Under the pieces are notes generated by a model, which was not told the origin of the DNA, searched no databases, and saw only the letters and a program-made list of their open reading frames with translations. Of a stretch of 64,000 nt of DNA, positions 1 to 7,615 are shown piece by piece. Positions within the stretch are counted from its first letter, which is position 1. Every line of letters starts with the position of its first letter. Source of the DNA: DATEDA01 sp963820965 (GTDB taxonomy: Bacteria; Pseudomonadota; Gammaproteobacteria; Burkholderiales; SG8-39); the NCBI GenBank assembly GCA_963820965.1, contig CAWGCC010000005.1, forward strand, positions 1-64,000, given 5' to 3'. The position numbers and the translations under genes were made by a program.

Positions 1-1
1 G

Positions 2-58
2 CCCGCCTATGACGCGCGGAAGCACGTCGACCTGGCGTCGCTCATCGGCTGGGGCTGA
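2..58 (+). CDS. C-terminal end of an upstream gene (partial)
   Basis: An open frame enters from the left edge and ends at TGA 56-58. It encodes about 18 residues ending in a short hydrophobic tail (DLASLIGWG). It stops 16 nt before the start of the Bug receptor on the same strand, so the two are probably one transcript. Too little remains to name the family. Confidence 0.45.
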   Translation, partial: PAYDARKHVDLASLIGWG

Positions 59-74
59 TCCCCGGGCAGGAACC

Positions 75-1034
75 ATGGTCCGAGCCGCCGTCGCCGCTTT
101 CGCCGCCGCGTGCTTCGCCGGCGGTGCGCTCGCCCAGTATCCGGACCGGCCGATCCGGTTCGTCGTTCCGCAAGCTCCGGGCAGCGCCACCGACACCGTC
201 GCGCGCATCCTCACGCCCGAGATGTCGAAGCAGCTCGGCCAGCAGGTGGTGGTCGACAATCGTCCCGGCGGGGCGCTCACGATCGGCATCGACCTGGTGG
301 CCAAGGCGGCGCCGGACGGCTACACGATCGGCATGGGTCCGATCGGCGCGATGGCGATCACGCGCCATATGGTGGCGAAGCTGCCCTACGACATCGAGCG
401 CGACCTGCAGCCGGTCGCGATCGTGGCGCGCGGCCATCTGCTGCTCGCGGTCTCGCCTTCGCTTCCGGTCAGCTCGGTGCCCGAGCTGATCGCCTACGCG
501 AAGCAGCACCCCGGAAAGCTCCTGAATGCGTCCTCGAGCAACGGCTCGCCGGGCCACGTCGGCGGCGAGCTCTTCAAGTACATGACGGGAACCGAGATCG
601 TGCACGTGCCGTACAAGGGCGGCGCGATGGCGATCAACGACCTGATTGCGGGGCACGTCCAGGTGATGTGGGAGAGCCTCAACTCGATCTCGCCCCACGC
701 GCGCTCGGGCAAGGTGAAGGCGCTCGCGGTGAGCGGCGCGCGGCGCTCGCCGGGATTCCCCGACCTGCCGACGATCGCCGAGGCCGGGGTTCCGGGCTAC
801 GAGGCGGGGACCTGGACCGGCGTGATCGCGCCGGCCGGGTTGCCGCGTCCGGTGCTCGACAGGCTGAACGCCGCGGTCAACGCCGCCATCCGGTCGCCGC
901 TGTTCGTCGAGCGCTTCGCGACGATCGGCGACGAGCCGGCGGGCGGCACGCCCGAGGAGTTCGCCGAGCTGATCCGTCGCGACTCCGCCAAGTGGGCGGA
1001 CGTGGTCAAGCGCTCGGGCGCGAAGATCGACTGA
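75..1034 (+). CDS. Bug-family (TctC) periplasmic solute-binding receptor
   Basis: This is a tripartite tricarboxylate transporter-type extracytoplasmic receptor that binds carboxylates or similar small acids in the periplasm. The start chosen is ATG 75, because it gives a clean signal peptide (hydrophobic residues 4-18, cleavage after ALAQ) followed by the family opening YPDRPIRFVVP. The frame stays open upstream to 9, but that would put a charged extension before the signal peptide. The mature protein has the usual features: a DTVAR helix, the DNRPGG segment, VPYKGG near residue 178, and the lobe-2 LPTIAEAGVPGYE motif. At 319 residues it is of normal length. No TctA/TctB membrane partners lie nearby, as is common for the many orphan Bug receptors of Burkholderiales. 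The ligand cannot be read from sequence. Confidence 0.9.
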   Translation: MVRAAVAAFAAACFAGGALAQYPDRPIRFVVPQAPGSATDTVARILTPEMSKQLGQQVVVDNRPGGALTIGIDLVAKAAPDGYTIGMGPIGAMAITRHMVAKLPYDIERDLQPVAIVARGHLLLAVSPSLPVSSVPELIAYAKQHPGKLLNASSSNGSPGHVGGELFKYMTGTEIVHVPYKGGAMAINDLIAGHVQVMWESLNSISPHARSGKVKALAVSGARRSPGFPDLPTIAEAGVPGYEAGTWTGVIAPAGLPRPVLDRLNAAVNAAIRSPLFVERFATIGDEPAGGTPEEFAELIRRDSAKWADVVKRSGAKID

Positions 1035-1129
1035 CGCGCGGCATGCGCCCGAGTTCGGGCTCGTTCGACGCGCTCCGGGTCGCGTCTCGCATCGGTGGGC
1101 GTGACCATCGTCTTTGGACCAGACGTTCC

Positions 1130-1924
1130 CTATACGTGGCCCATCGCCTCACGCATTCGCGCCGCAAGGTCCATCAGGGGGGAACTCAGTTCGCCGACGA
1201 CGGCCGTCGTTGACGCCTGGGTCGCTACGCTCATGTTGAGGACGTAGACGGGGTGATCCTCCACGACGATGGGCGTTGCCAGTGCGACGACTTCCGGTTG
1301 CCAGGACGCGGCGCAGTAACCCCGATGGCGGACGCTGTCGATGGCCTCGGCGATCTCACGCTCCAGTGCTCGCCAGCCTGAGGTGCGGCGCGCCCTGAAC
1401 TGCGCGATGAGCGCCTGTCGCCGCGCGTCCGAAGCCACCGCCAGATACGCTCGCCCCAACGACGTCAACTCGATGGGAACGCGCTGGCCTGCGACGACGT
1501 TGCGCAGCGACACCTTGCGGTTGTAGCGCACCGACTCCAGGTACACCATCTCGTCCCGATCGGCGACGGCCAGCCCGACGTTGATCCGCCGTTTTTCGGC
1601 GACGCTGCGCATCATCGGCGCCGCCACCTGCAGCACGGGAGACCCCGAGCGCATCGCGTGCGCGAAGCTCAGCACGGGCGCGGCGAGGCGATAGGCCCGC
1701 TGACGACGATCGTGGTCCAGCAGGCCCGTCCCTACCAGCGTCTGGGTCAAGCGGCTCACCGTCGCGCGTGACAGCCCCGTGCGCTCGGCCAGCTCGCCGT
1801 TGCCCAGCAGATCGGCTCCCGGCCGGAAGGCCCGCAGGATCTCGACGCCCCGCTCCAGCGAGCGGTTCTGCGCCGGTTGCTCGAGCCGCGTGCGCCGCGG
1901 CGGGCTCTCCGGAGATCTCTTCAT
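1130..1924 (-). CDS. IclR-family transcriptional regulator
   Basis: Cytoplasmic DNA-binding regulator of about 264 residues. The N-terminal winged HTH (residues about 17-75) carries the IclR signature RSLERGVEILRAF and the recognition segment TGLSRATVSRLTQTL. The effector domain follows, ending in a segment on cell-surface-like hydrophobics and SSPLMDLAARMREAM. The open frame runs 64 codons further upstream, but that part overlaps the divergent Bug gene's promoter and does not look like IclR, so ATG at 1924 is chosen. It is transcribed divergently from the Bug/enoyl-CoA hydratase/acyl-CoA synthetase/aldehyde dehydrogenase genes and is their likely regulator, with an effector related to the pathway substrate. 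Confidence 0.92.
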   Translation of the reverse strand: MKRSPESPPRRTRLEQPAQNRSLERGVEILRAFRPGADLLGNGELAERTGLSRATVSRLTQTLVGTGLLDHDRRQRAYRLAAPVLSFAHAMRSGSPVLQVAAPMMRSVAEKRRINVGLAVADRDEMVYLESVRYNRKVSLRNVVAGQRVPIELTSLGRAYLAVASDARRQALIAQFRARRTSGWRALEREIAEAIDSVRHRGYCAASWQPEVVALATPIVVEDHPVYVLNMSVATQASTTAVVGELSSPLMDLAARMREAMGHV

Positions 1925-2069
1925 CAATGCTTCCTTCACTCGGCGCCATTTCCACCTGATGGAATTGTGCCAGTGCGCGGCGCGAGTTTGCGGCCTAAGC
2001 TCTCCACACACAAAGACGCTTTCGACAGCCACTTTCGCCCGACATCCACTGCGACTCAGGAGCCATCCC
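1925..2069. promoter_or_regulatory. Divergent promoter region between iclR and the catabolic operon
   Basis: This 145-bp gap separates two divergently transcribed genes, the usual place for an IclR operator. An AGGAG ribosome site at 2058-2062 lies 7 nt before the ATG at 2070. I could not single out a convincing operator palindrome by eye. Confidence 0.4.
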
Positions 2070-3062
2070 ATGCAGAAGCCCATCACATCGACGCTCAGCA
2101 AGCTCGGCGCGCTCATGGCAATTGCTGCCGCTCTCGGCGGCTTTGCGACGCCGTCGGCGCTCGCCGCCTACCCGGACAAGCCGGTGCGTATCGTCGTGCC
2201 GTTCGCGCCCGGCGGCGGTACCGACCTGATCGCCCGCACGCTCGGGGCCGGCATGTCGCAAGAGCTCGGGCAGACCGTGATCGTCGAGAACAAGCCCGGA
2301 GCGGGCACCATCATCGGCACCGACCTGGTGGCGAAGAGCGCTCCCGACGGCTACACCCTGGTGATCGCCTCGTTTGCGCACGCCGTGAACCCCAGCATCC
2401 ACCCGAAGCTCCCGTACTCGACCGACAAGGCCTTCGCCCCCATCGTTCTCATCGGCCGCTCGCCCAATGTCCTCGTCGTCAGGCCGGACAGTCCTTACAA
2501 GACCGTCCAGGACGTCATCGCCGCCGCCAGGGCCAACCCGGGGAAGCTGACTTACGCGTCGCAGGGCAATGCCACCTCGGCTCACCTCGCGGGTGAACTG
2601 TTCCGGAGCCTCGCCAAGGTCGATCTGACGCACGTACCTTACCGCGGCGCCGGCCCCGCCCTCACGGACCTGCTCGGCGGGCAGGTGGACATGATGTTCG
2701 CCACGGCAGCCGCCGTCGGCGCGTTCCTCGACAGCGGCAAGCTGCGCGCGCTCGGCGTCACCACGACCGAGCGCTCCCCCGCGCTCGCAAGCGTGCCGAC
2801 GATCGCCGAGAGCGGCGTGCCCGGCTACGTCGTCGAGAGCTGGTATGGCCTGTATGCCCCGGCGGGCACGCCCCCGGCGGTGATCGCGCGCCTGAACGCC
2901 GCCGCCAGGAAGGCGGTGCAGACGGAAGCCTTCCACAAGCGAGTCCAGGCCGAAGGCCTCGTGATCAGCGCCGGTACGCCCGCCGAGCTCGACAGCTATG
3001 TGCGCTCGGAGGAGGCCCGTTGGAGAAAGATCGTCAAGGAAGGCAACATCACCGCGGAGTGA
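2070..3062 (+). CDS. Bug-family (TctC) periplasmic solute-binding receptor
   Basis: Second Bug receptor, 330 residues. ATG 2070 is chosen because it has a good ribosome site and a signal peptide (hydrophobic core LGALMAIAAALGGF, cleavage near SALAA), followed at once by YPDKPVRIVVPFAPGG. Other family motifs are GTDLIART, ENKPGAGT, THVPYRGAGP and SVPTIAESGVPGY. It is the first gene of a same-strand series (receptor, enoyl-CoA hydratase, acyl-CoA synthetase, aldehyde dehydrogenase) opposite an IclR regulator. That suggests it captures the carboxylate that the downstream enzymes activate. Ligand unknown. Confidence 0.92.
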   Translation: MQKPITSTLSKLGALMAIAAALGGFATPSALAAYPDKPVRIVVPFAPGGGTDLIARTLGAGMSQELGQTVIVENKPGAGTIIGTDLVAKSAPDGYTLVIASFAHAVNPSIHPKLPYSTDKAFAPIVLIGRSPNVLVVRPDSPYKTVQDVIAAARANPGKLTYASQGNATSAHLAGELFRSLAKVDLTHVPYRGAGPALTDLLGGQVDMMFATAAAVGAFLDSGKLRALGVTTTERSPALASVPTIAESGVPGYVVESWYGLYAPAGTPPAVIARLNAAARKAVQTEAFHKRVQAEGLVISAGTPAELDSYVRSEEARWRKIVKEGNITAE

Positions 3063-3091
3063 AGTCGCAGACATCGCAAAGGAGACCTGAG

Positions 3092-3907
3092 ATGACAACC
3101 AGCTTGATCGATCTGCGGATTCAGTCCGGCATCGCCACCATCTACCTCAATCGTCCGGAAAAGCGCAACGCGATGAGCGACGACATGCGCACCGAGTTCA
3201 TCGCCGCGCTCGAACGCGTGGCCGGCGACCAGTCGACCCGCGCGCTCGTGCTCACCGGCAACGGCAAGGGCTTCTGCGCGGGCGGCGACGTCGCCGGCAT
3301 GGAGCGGCGCATGCAGGCACCGGCCGGCGAGGTGGGGTTCAACGGCTGGAGCCGCCAGCAGCGCGTGCACCACGCGGTTTCGCTGCTGCACACGCTGCCC
3401 AAGCCGACCATCGCCGCGGTCAACGGCGCAGCCTCCGGCCTGGGTGCGGACACGGCGTTGAGCTGCGACTTCATCGTCGCCAGCGAAGCGGCGAGCTTCA
3501 CCTGGTCCTACATCAACCGGGGCCTGATCCCCGACGGCGGTGGCATGTACTTCCTGCCGCGCCGCGTCGGTCTCGCAAAAGCGAAGGAGCTGATCTTCAG
3601 CGGCCGGAAGGTCGACGCCGCAGAGGCGCTTCGGCTAGGCATCGCCGACCGCATGGCGAGCGCCGAGACCCTGGTCGCCGATGCGCAGGCCTGGGCGGCC
3701 GAGTTGAGCAGGGGTTCGGCCACCGCGCTCGCCCTGGGCAAGACCATTTTGAACCAGAGCTTCGAACTGCCGGCGGACCAGGTGTTCGCGCAGGGCAGCC
3801 AGGCTCAGGGCATCTGCTACACGAGCAGCGAGCACCGCGACGCGGTGATGGCGTTCCTGGGCAAGAGCGCCGACGAGCGTACCGACCAGCGCCGCAGCAA
3901 GGAGTAA
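3092..3907 (+). CDS. Enoyl-CoA hydratase/isomerase family protein (crotonase fold)
   Basis: Cytoplasmic crotonase-fold enzyme of 271 residues acting on a CoA thioester. AAGGAG at 3078-3083 precedes ATG 3092 by 8 nt. Visible motifs are the first oxyanion-hole loop GKGFCAGGDVAGM, the second loop NGAASGLGADTALSCDF, and the catalytic loop NRGLIPDGGGMYFLPR. The last has Asp in the PDGGG position, as in PaaG-type isomerases, rather than a classical two-Glu hydratase. The reaction could therefore be hydration, isomerisation or C-C cleavage. It sits 29 nt after the Bug gene and 5 nt before the acyl-CoA synthetase, so its substrate is probably that enzyme's product. Confidence 0.9.
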   Translation: MTTSLIDLRIQSGIATIYLNRPEKRNAMSDDMRTEFIAALERVAGDQSTRALVLTGNGKGFCAGGDVAGMERRMQAPAGEVGFNGWSRQQRVHHAVSLLHTLPKPTIAAVNGAASGLGADTALSCDFIVASEAASFTWSYINRGLIPDGGGMYFLPRRVGLAKAKELIFSGRKVDAAEALRLGIADRMASAETLVADAQAWAAELSRGSATALALGKTILNQSFELPADQVFAQGSQAQGICYTSSEHRDAVMAFLGKSADERTDQRRSKE

Positions 3908-3912
3908 GCGAC

Positions 3913-6033
3913 ATGGACGCAATCTCCCGCCTCCTCAAGCCGCGCAGCGTTGCCGTCGTCGGCGCGTCCGCCGACGCGAACAAGACCGCCGGTCGCCCGG
4001 TGCTGTACCTGCGGAAGCACGGCTTCGCCGGGGAGATCTATCCGGTCAATCCGCGCGTCGAAAGCATCGACGGGCTGCGCTGCTATCCCGACATCCAGTC
4101 CTTGCCGCAGGTGCCCGATGTCGGCATCGTGCTGCTCGGTGCGGAGCGCGCGCATCTGGCGGTGCGCGACCTCGCCGCGCGCGGCACGGCAGCCGCCATC
4201 GTGCTGGCCAGCGGCTACACCGAGACCGGCGAGGAAGGCGCACGCCGGCAGAAGCAGCTGATCGAGGCCGCGGGCCGCATGCGCCTGCTCGGCCCGAACA
4301 CCATCGGACTCGTCAACCTCACCGACAACATCCCCCTGTCGGCCAGCGGCGCCCTGGAGATGGACAACTTCCCCGTGGGCGCCATCGGCGTCGTGTCGCA
4401 AAGCGGCGGCATTCTGGGCGCACTGCTCTCGCGTGCCGCGGCGCGAGGCATCGGCTTGTCCAAGCTGGTGTCGACGAGCAACGAGGCGGATCTCGACCTG
4501 GCCGACTTCGTCGATCACCTCGCCGACGACGAGGACACGAAAGTCATCGCCCTGTACGTCGAAAGCGTGCGCCACCCTGAAAAGTTCCGTGCGGCGGCGC
4601 TGAAGGCGGCAGGCGCGGGGAAGCCGGTCGTGGCGTTCAAGATCGGCCGGTCCGAGGCGGGTGCCAAGGCAGCCGTCTCCCACACCGGCGCGCTCGCCGG
4701 TGCAGACCGCATGTACGATGCGCTGTTCAGGCAAGTCGGTGTGATCCGGGCACAGGCCTTCAGCGACCTGCTCGACATCCCGGCGGCCCTGTCGACCGGG
4801 CGGAAGTTGCGCGGCAATCGCGTGGCGATCCTCACCTCGACCGGGGGCGCGGGCACTCTGGTGTCCGACAGCCTGGGCGTCTCGGGCTTCGAGACGCCGG
4901 GACCCGACGCCGGGACCGCCGCCCGCCTGCGTGCGCTGCAGACCGGCGATCATGCCGCGCTCGACCGCAACCCGATCGACGTCACGCTGGCCGGCTTGCA
5001 ACCGGACTTGCTGCGCGGCGCCATCAAGGCTCTGCTCGACAGCCCGAGCTACGATGCGCTCACCATCATCGTCGGGTCGTCCGGACTCGCGATGCCGGAG
5101 CTGATGGCCGGCGCCATCCAGGACTGCCTGCCCGCCAGCGACAAGCCGGTCTTGGCATTCGTGAGCCCGCATGCCCCCGAAGTGGCTGCCCTTCTGAACC
5201 AGCGCGGCGTGCCGGCATTCACGGCGCCCGAGAGCTGCGCCGTCGCACTCCAGGGCATGCTGCGGGCCGTCCGCTGGAAAGCGCCGGCCGCAGCGACCAC
5301 CGCCCCGGCTCGGGTGTCGACCGCCGACTTCCCGGCCGGCTCGCTGGACGAAGCCCAGGCCAAGGAACTGTTCGCACGCTTCGGCGTGCCGGGCGTGCGC
5401 GAGACGGTTGTCACCACGCCGGCTGAAGCGGAGCGCGCCGCGCGCGAACTCGGCGGCCGTGTGGTATTGAAGATCCTCTCCGGGGCGATCACCCACAAGA
5501 GCGATGTCGGCGGCGTGGCCGTCAACCTCACCCCGGAACAGGTGGGCGCACGCCTGACCGAGATGGCGGCCGAGGTCGAGGCCAAGGCGGGGGTGGCGCC
5601 GAAGCGTTTCCTGGTGCAGGAAATGGTGTCGGGCGGCACCGAGCTGATCCTCGGCTTCCATCGCGACCCGCTGGGGACGGCAATCCTGCTTGGCATGGGC
5701 GGCCTCACCGCCGAGCTGTTCAAGGATACGACGATGCGGCTGCTGCCGGCGCAGGGGGGCCTGAGCCGCGACGAGGCGCTGGATCTCGCGCGCGAGCTGA
5801 AGACATGGCCGCTGCTCGACGGTTTCCGCGGCCGCCCGAAGGCCGACGTGGAGGCACTGGTCTCGGCGATCGTCGCCTTCTCTCAAATGGCAGCGCAGAT
5901 GGGAGACCGTATGATCGAAGCCGAGATCAACCCGGTCTTCGTCTTGCCGGAGGGACAGGGTGTGCGGGCGGCCGACGGTGTCGTCGTGCTGGCTGCCCGA
6001 GGTGCGGACGATCGCTGCGGGAGCGCATCGTGA
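3913..6033 (+). CDS. NDP-forming acyl-CoA synthetase (acetate-CoA ligase family)
   Basis: This activates a carboxylic acid to its CoA thioester with ATP hydrolysed to ADP and phosphate. At 706 residues it is a fused alpha-beta form. The N-terminal CoA-binding domain has the Rossmann motif SVAVVGAS. The succinyl-CoA-synthetase-like domains follow, with SQSGG and the phospho-accepting His257 in SHTGALAG. The C-terminal ATP-grasp domain starts near 480, with VVLKILSGAITHKSDVGGV and MIEAEINPVFV. The start lies 5 nt downstream of the hydratase gene with GGAG in range. The acid used is unknown; aryl, alkyl and substituted acids all occur in the family. Confidence 0.92.
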   Translation: MDAISRLLKPRSVAVVGASADANKTAGRPVLYLRKHGFAGEIYPVNPRVESIDGLRCYPDIQSLPQVPDVGIVLLGAERAHLAVRDLAARGTAAAIVLASGYTETGEEGARRQKQLIEAAGRMRLLGPNTIGLVNLTDNIPLSASGALEMDNFPVGAIGVVSQSGGILGALLSRAAARGIGLSKLVSTSNEADLDLADFVDHLADDEDTKVIALYVESVRHPEKFRAAALKAAGAGKPVVAFKIGRSEAGAKAAVSHTGALAGADRMYDALFRQVGVIRAQAFSDLLDIPAALSTGRKLRGNRVAILTSTGGAGTLVSDSLGVSGFETPGPDAGTAARLRALQTGDHAALDRNPIDVTLAGLQPDLLRGAIKALLDSPSYDALTIIVGSSGLAMPELMAGAIQDCLPASDKPVLAFVSPHAPEVAALLNQRGVPAFTAPESCAVALQGMLRAVRWKAPAAATTAPARVSTADFPAGSLDEAQAKELFARFGVPGVRETVVTTPAEAERAARELGGRVVLKILSGAITHKSDVGGVAVNLTPEQVGARLTEMAAEVEAKAGVAPKRFLVQEMVSGGTELILGFHRDPLGTAILLGMGGLTAELFKDTTMRLLPAQGGLSRDEALDLARELKTWPLLDGFRGRPKADVEALVSAIVAFSQMAAQMGDRMIEAEINPVFVLPEGQGVRAADGVVVLAARGADDRCGSAS

Positions 6034-6122
6034 TCCCGACCGACACGGCCGGCGGCTCGCGTCCCCGACGGCGGGCACCGGAGCGACCATAACCGAACCA
6101 TCAATGACGGAGGCACAACGCC

Positions 6123-7541
6123 ATGGCCAGCAGATCTGAAGATTCACTGTTCGAGGGCCCGCGGGAACACACGTCGACCACGACCACCCAGGTTCAGGAG
6201 CTGGTGGCCAGGGCGCGCGTCGCCCAGGCCGTTTTCGAATCGTTCACGCAGCGCGAGGTCGATGCCATCGTCAAAGGCATCGGCAAGTACGTCTATGACA
6301 ACGCCGAGATGCTGGCCCGCATGGCGGTCGACGAGACCGGCATCGGCGTCTACGAGGACAAGATCATCAAGAACAAGGGCAAGGCGCGCACCATCTGGAA
6401 CAACCTCAAGGGCAAGAAGTCGCGCGGCATCATCGCGGAGAAGGCCGAGACCAACTTGATCCTCGTCGCCAAGGCAATGGGGGTGGTCGGTGCGGTAACG
6501 CCGGTCACCAACCCGATCGTGACCCCGATGTGCAACGCGATGTTCGCGCTCAAGGCGGGCAACGCCGTGATCTTCGCGCCGCATCCGAAGGCCGAGCAAT
6601 GCACCGCACATCTGACCGAGGCCTTCGCGCGCGTCGTCAAGGCCGGCGGCGGACCCGATGACCTGGTCCAGATGATCACGGATGGCTCGGTGGAAACGAC
6701 GCGCGAACTGATGAAGGACGTCGACGTGGTGGTGGCCACGGGCGGCGGCGCGATGGTGCGCTCGGCGTACTCTTCGGGCAAGCCGTCCTACGGCGTGGGG
6801 GCGGGCAACGTGCCGGTCATCATCGATCGCGACGTGGATCTCGGGGAGGCTTCCGACAAGATCGTCACCGGCGCGGCGTTCGACAACGGCATCATCTGTT
6901 CGCACGAGCAATTCGTGCTGACCCCGCATGAGCTCTATGACGACACGATCAAGGCCTTCCTCGCCACCGGCAAGGTGTGGTTCACCGCGGACAAGAAGGA
7001 CGTTCAGAAGCTGCGCGACCTGCTGTTTCCGGAGGGTCATCTGAACAAGGATGTGGTGGGCAAGTCAGCTGCGGACATTGCCGCGCGGGTCGGCATCGAG
7101 ATCCCGAAGACCGCGCGCATCATTCTGCTGCCCGCTGAAGGCGCGGGAACCGAAGACGTGCTGGCAAAGGAGAAGCTTTGCCCGGTGGTCGCGATCCTGT
7201 CCTACAAGACGTTCGACGAGGCGGTGGCCAAAGCCAAGGCGAACCTGCTGGTCGAAGGCGCTGGCCACTCGGCAGCACTGCACTCCAACGATGAATCGCA
7301 CATCCGTTACACCGGCGTGGAGCTGCCGATCAGCCGGCTCGTCGTGAACCAGCCGAGCTCGCTGACCGCAGGGGGCTCACTGACGAACGGGTTCGCGCCG
7401 ACCACGACGCTCGGCTGCGGCTCCTGGGGCAACAACTCGATCTCGGAGAACCTCGACTACAAGCATCTGATGAACGTTTCGCGGATCGGAAAGGTGATCA
7501 CGGGCAGGAAGGTTCCGACGGACGCAGAAATCTGGGCCTGA
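6123..7541 (+). CDS. CoA-acylating aldehyde dehydrogenase
   Basis: A 472-residue enzyme of the AdhE-N/EutE/SucD/sulfoacetaldehyde dehydrogenase type, which interconverts an acyl-CoA and the aldehyde using NAD(P)H. The catalytic cysteine is Cys259 in FDNGIICSHEQ. The VATGGGAMVRSAYSSGKPSYGVGAGN nucleotide/substrate segment and the HSAALHS motif typical of acylating dehydrogenases are present. GGAGG at about 6109-6113 supports ATG 6123. The 89-nt gap to the ligase gene is open to its own regulation. Together with the ligase it could reduce an activated acid to an aldehyde, or run in reverse to oxidise an aldehyde and conserve the thioester energy. Substrate not assignable. Confidence 0.9.
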   Translation: MASRSEDSLFEGPREHTSTTTTQVQELVARARVAQAVFESFTQREVDAIVKGIGKYVYDNAEMLARMAVDETGIGVYEDKIIKNKGKARTIWNNLKGKKSRGIIAEKAETNLILVAKAMGVVGAVTPVTNPIVTPMCNAMFALKAGNAVIFAPHPKAEQCTAHLTEAFARVVKAGGGPDDLVQMITDGSVETTRELMKDVDVVVATGGGAMVRSAYSSGKPSYGVGAGNVPVIIDRDVDLGEASDKIVTGAAFDNGIICSHEQFVLTPHELYDDTIKAFLATGKVWFTADKKDVQKLRDLLFPEGHLNKDVVGKSAADIAARVGIEIPKTARIILLPAEGAGTEDVLAKEKLCPVVAILSYKTFDEAVAKAKANLLVEGAGHSAALHSNDESHIRYTGVELPISRLVVNQPSSLTAGGSLTNGFAPTTTLGCGSWGNNSISENLDYKHLMNVSRIGKVITGRKVPTDAEIWA

Positions 7542-7615
7542 ATGATCCGCGATCGTGTCCGATGACGGGCCGTTGGGCGTCGGTCGCTTGGAGCGACGAG
7601 CGCTTGGTCTCCTGC

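Noticed and set aside
1047..1060. Short hairpin between Bug and iclR as terminator
   Set aside because: Stem of only 5-6 bp with a very tight loop and no T-tract; too weak to call.
3817..6147. Long minus-strand open frame of 776 codons opposite the NDP-forming acyl-CoA synthetase
   Set aside because: Arg/His-rich composition and no family motif. It mirrors a real, motif-rich gene; such antisense frames are common in GC-rich DNA.
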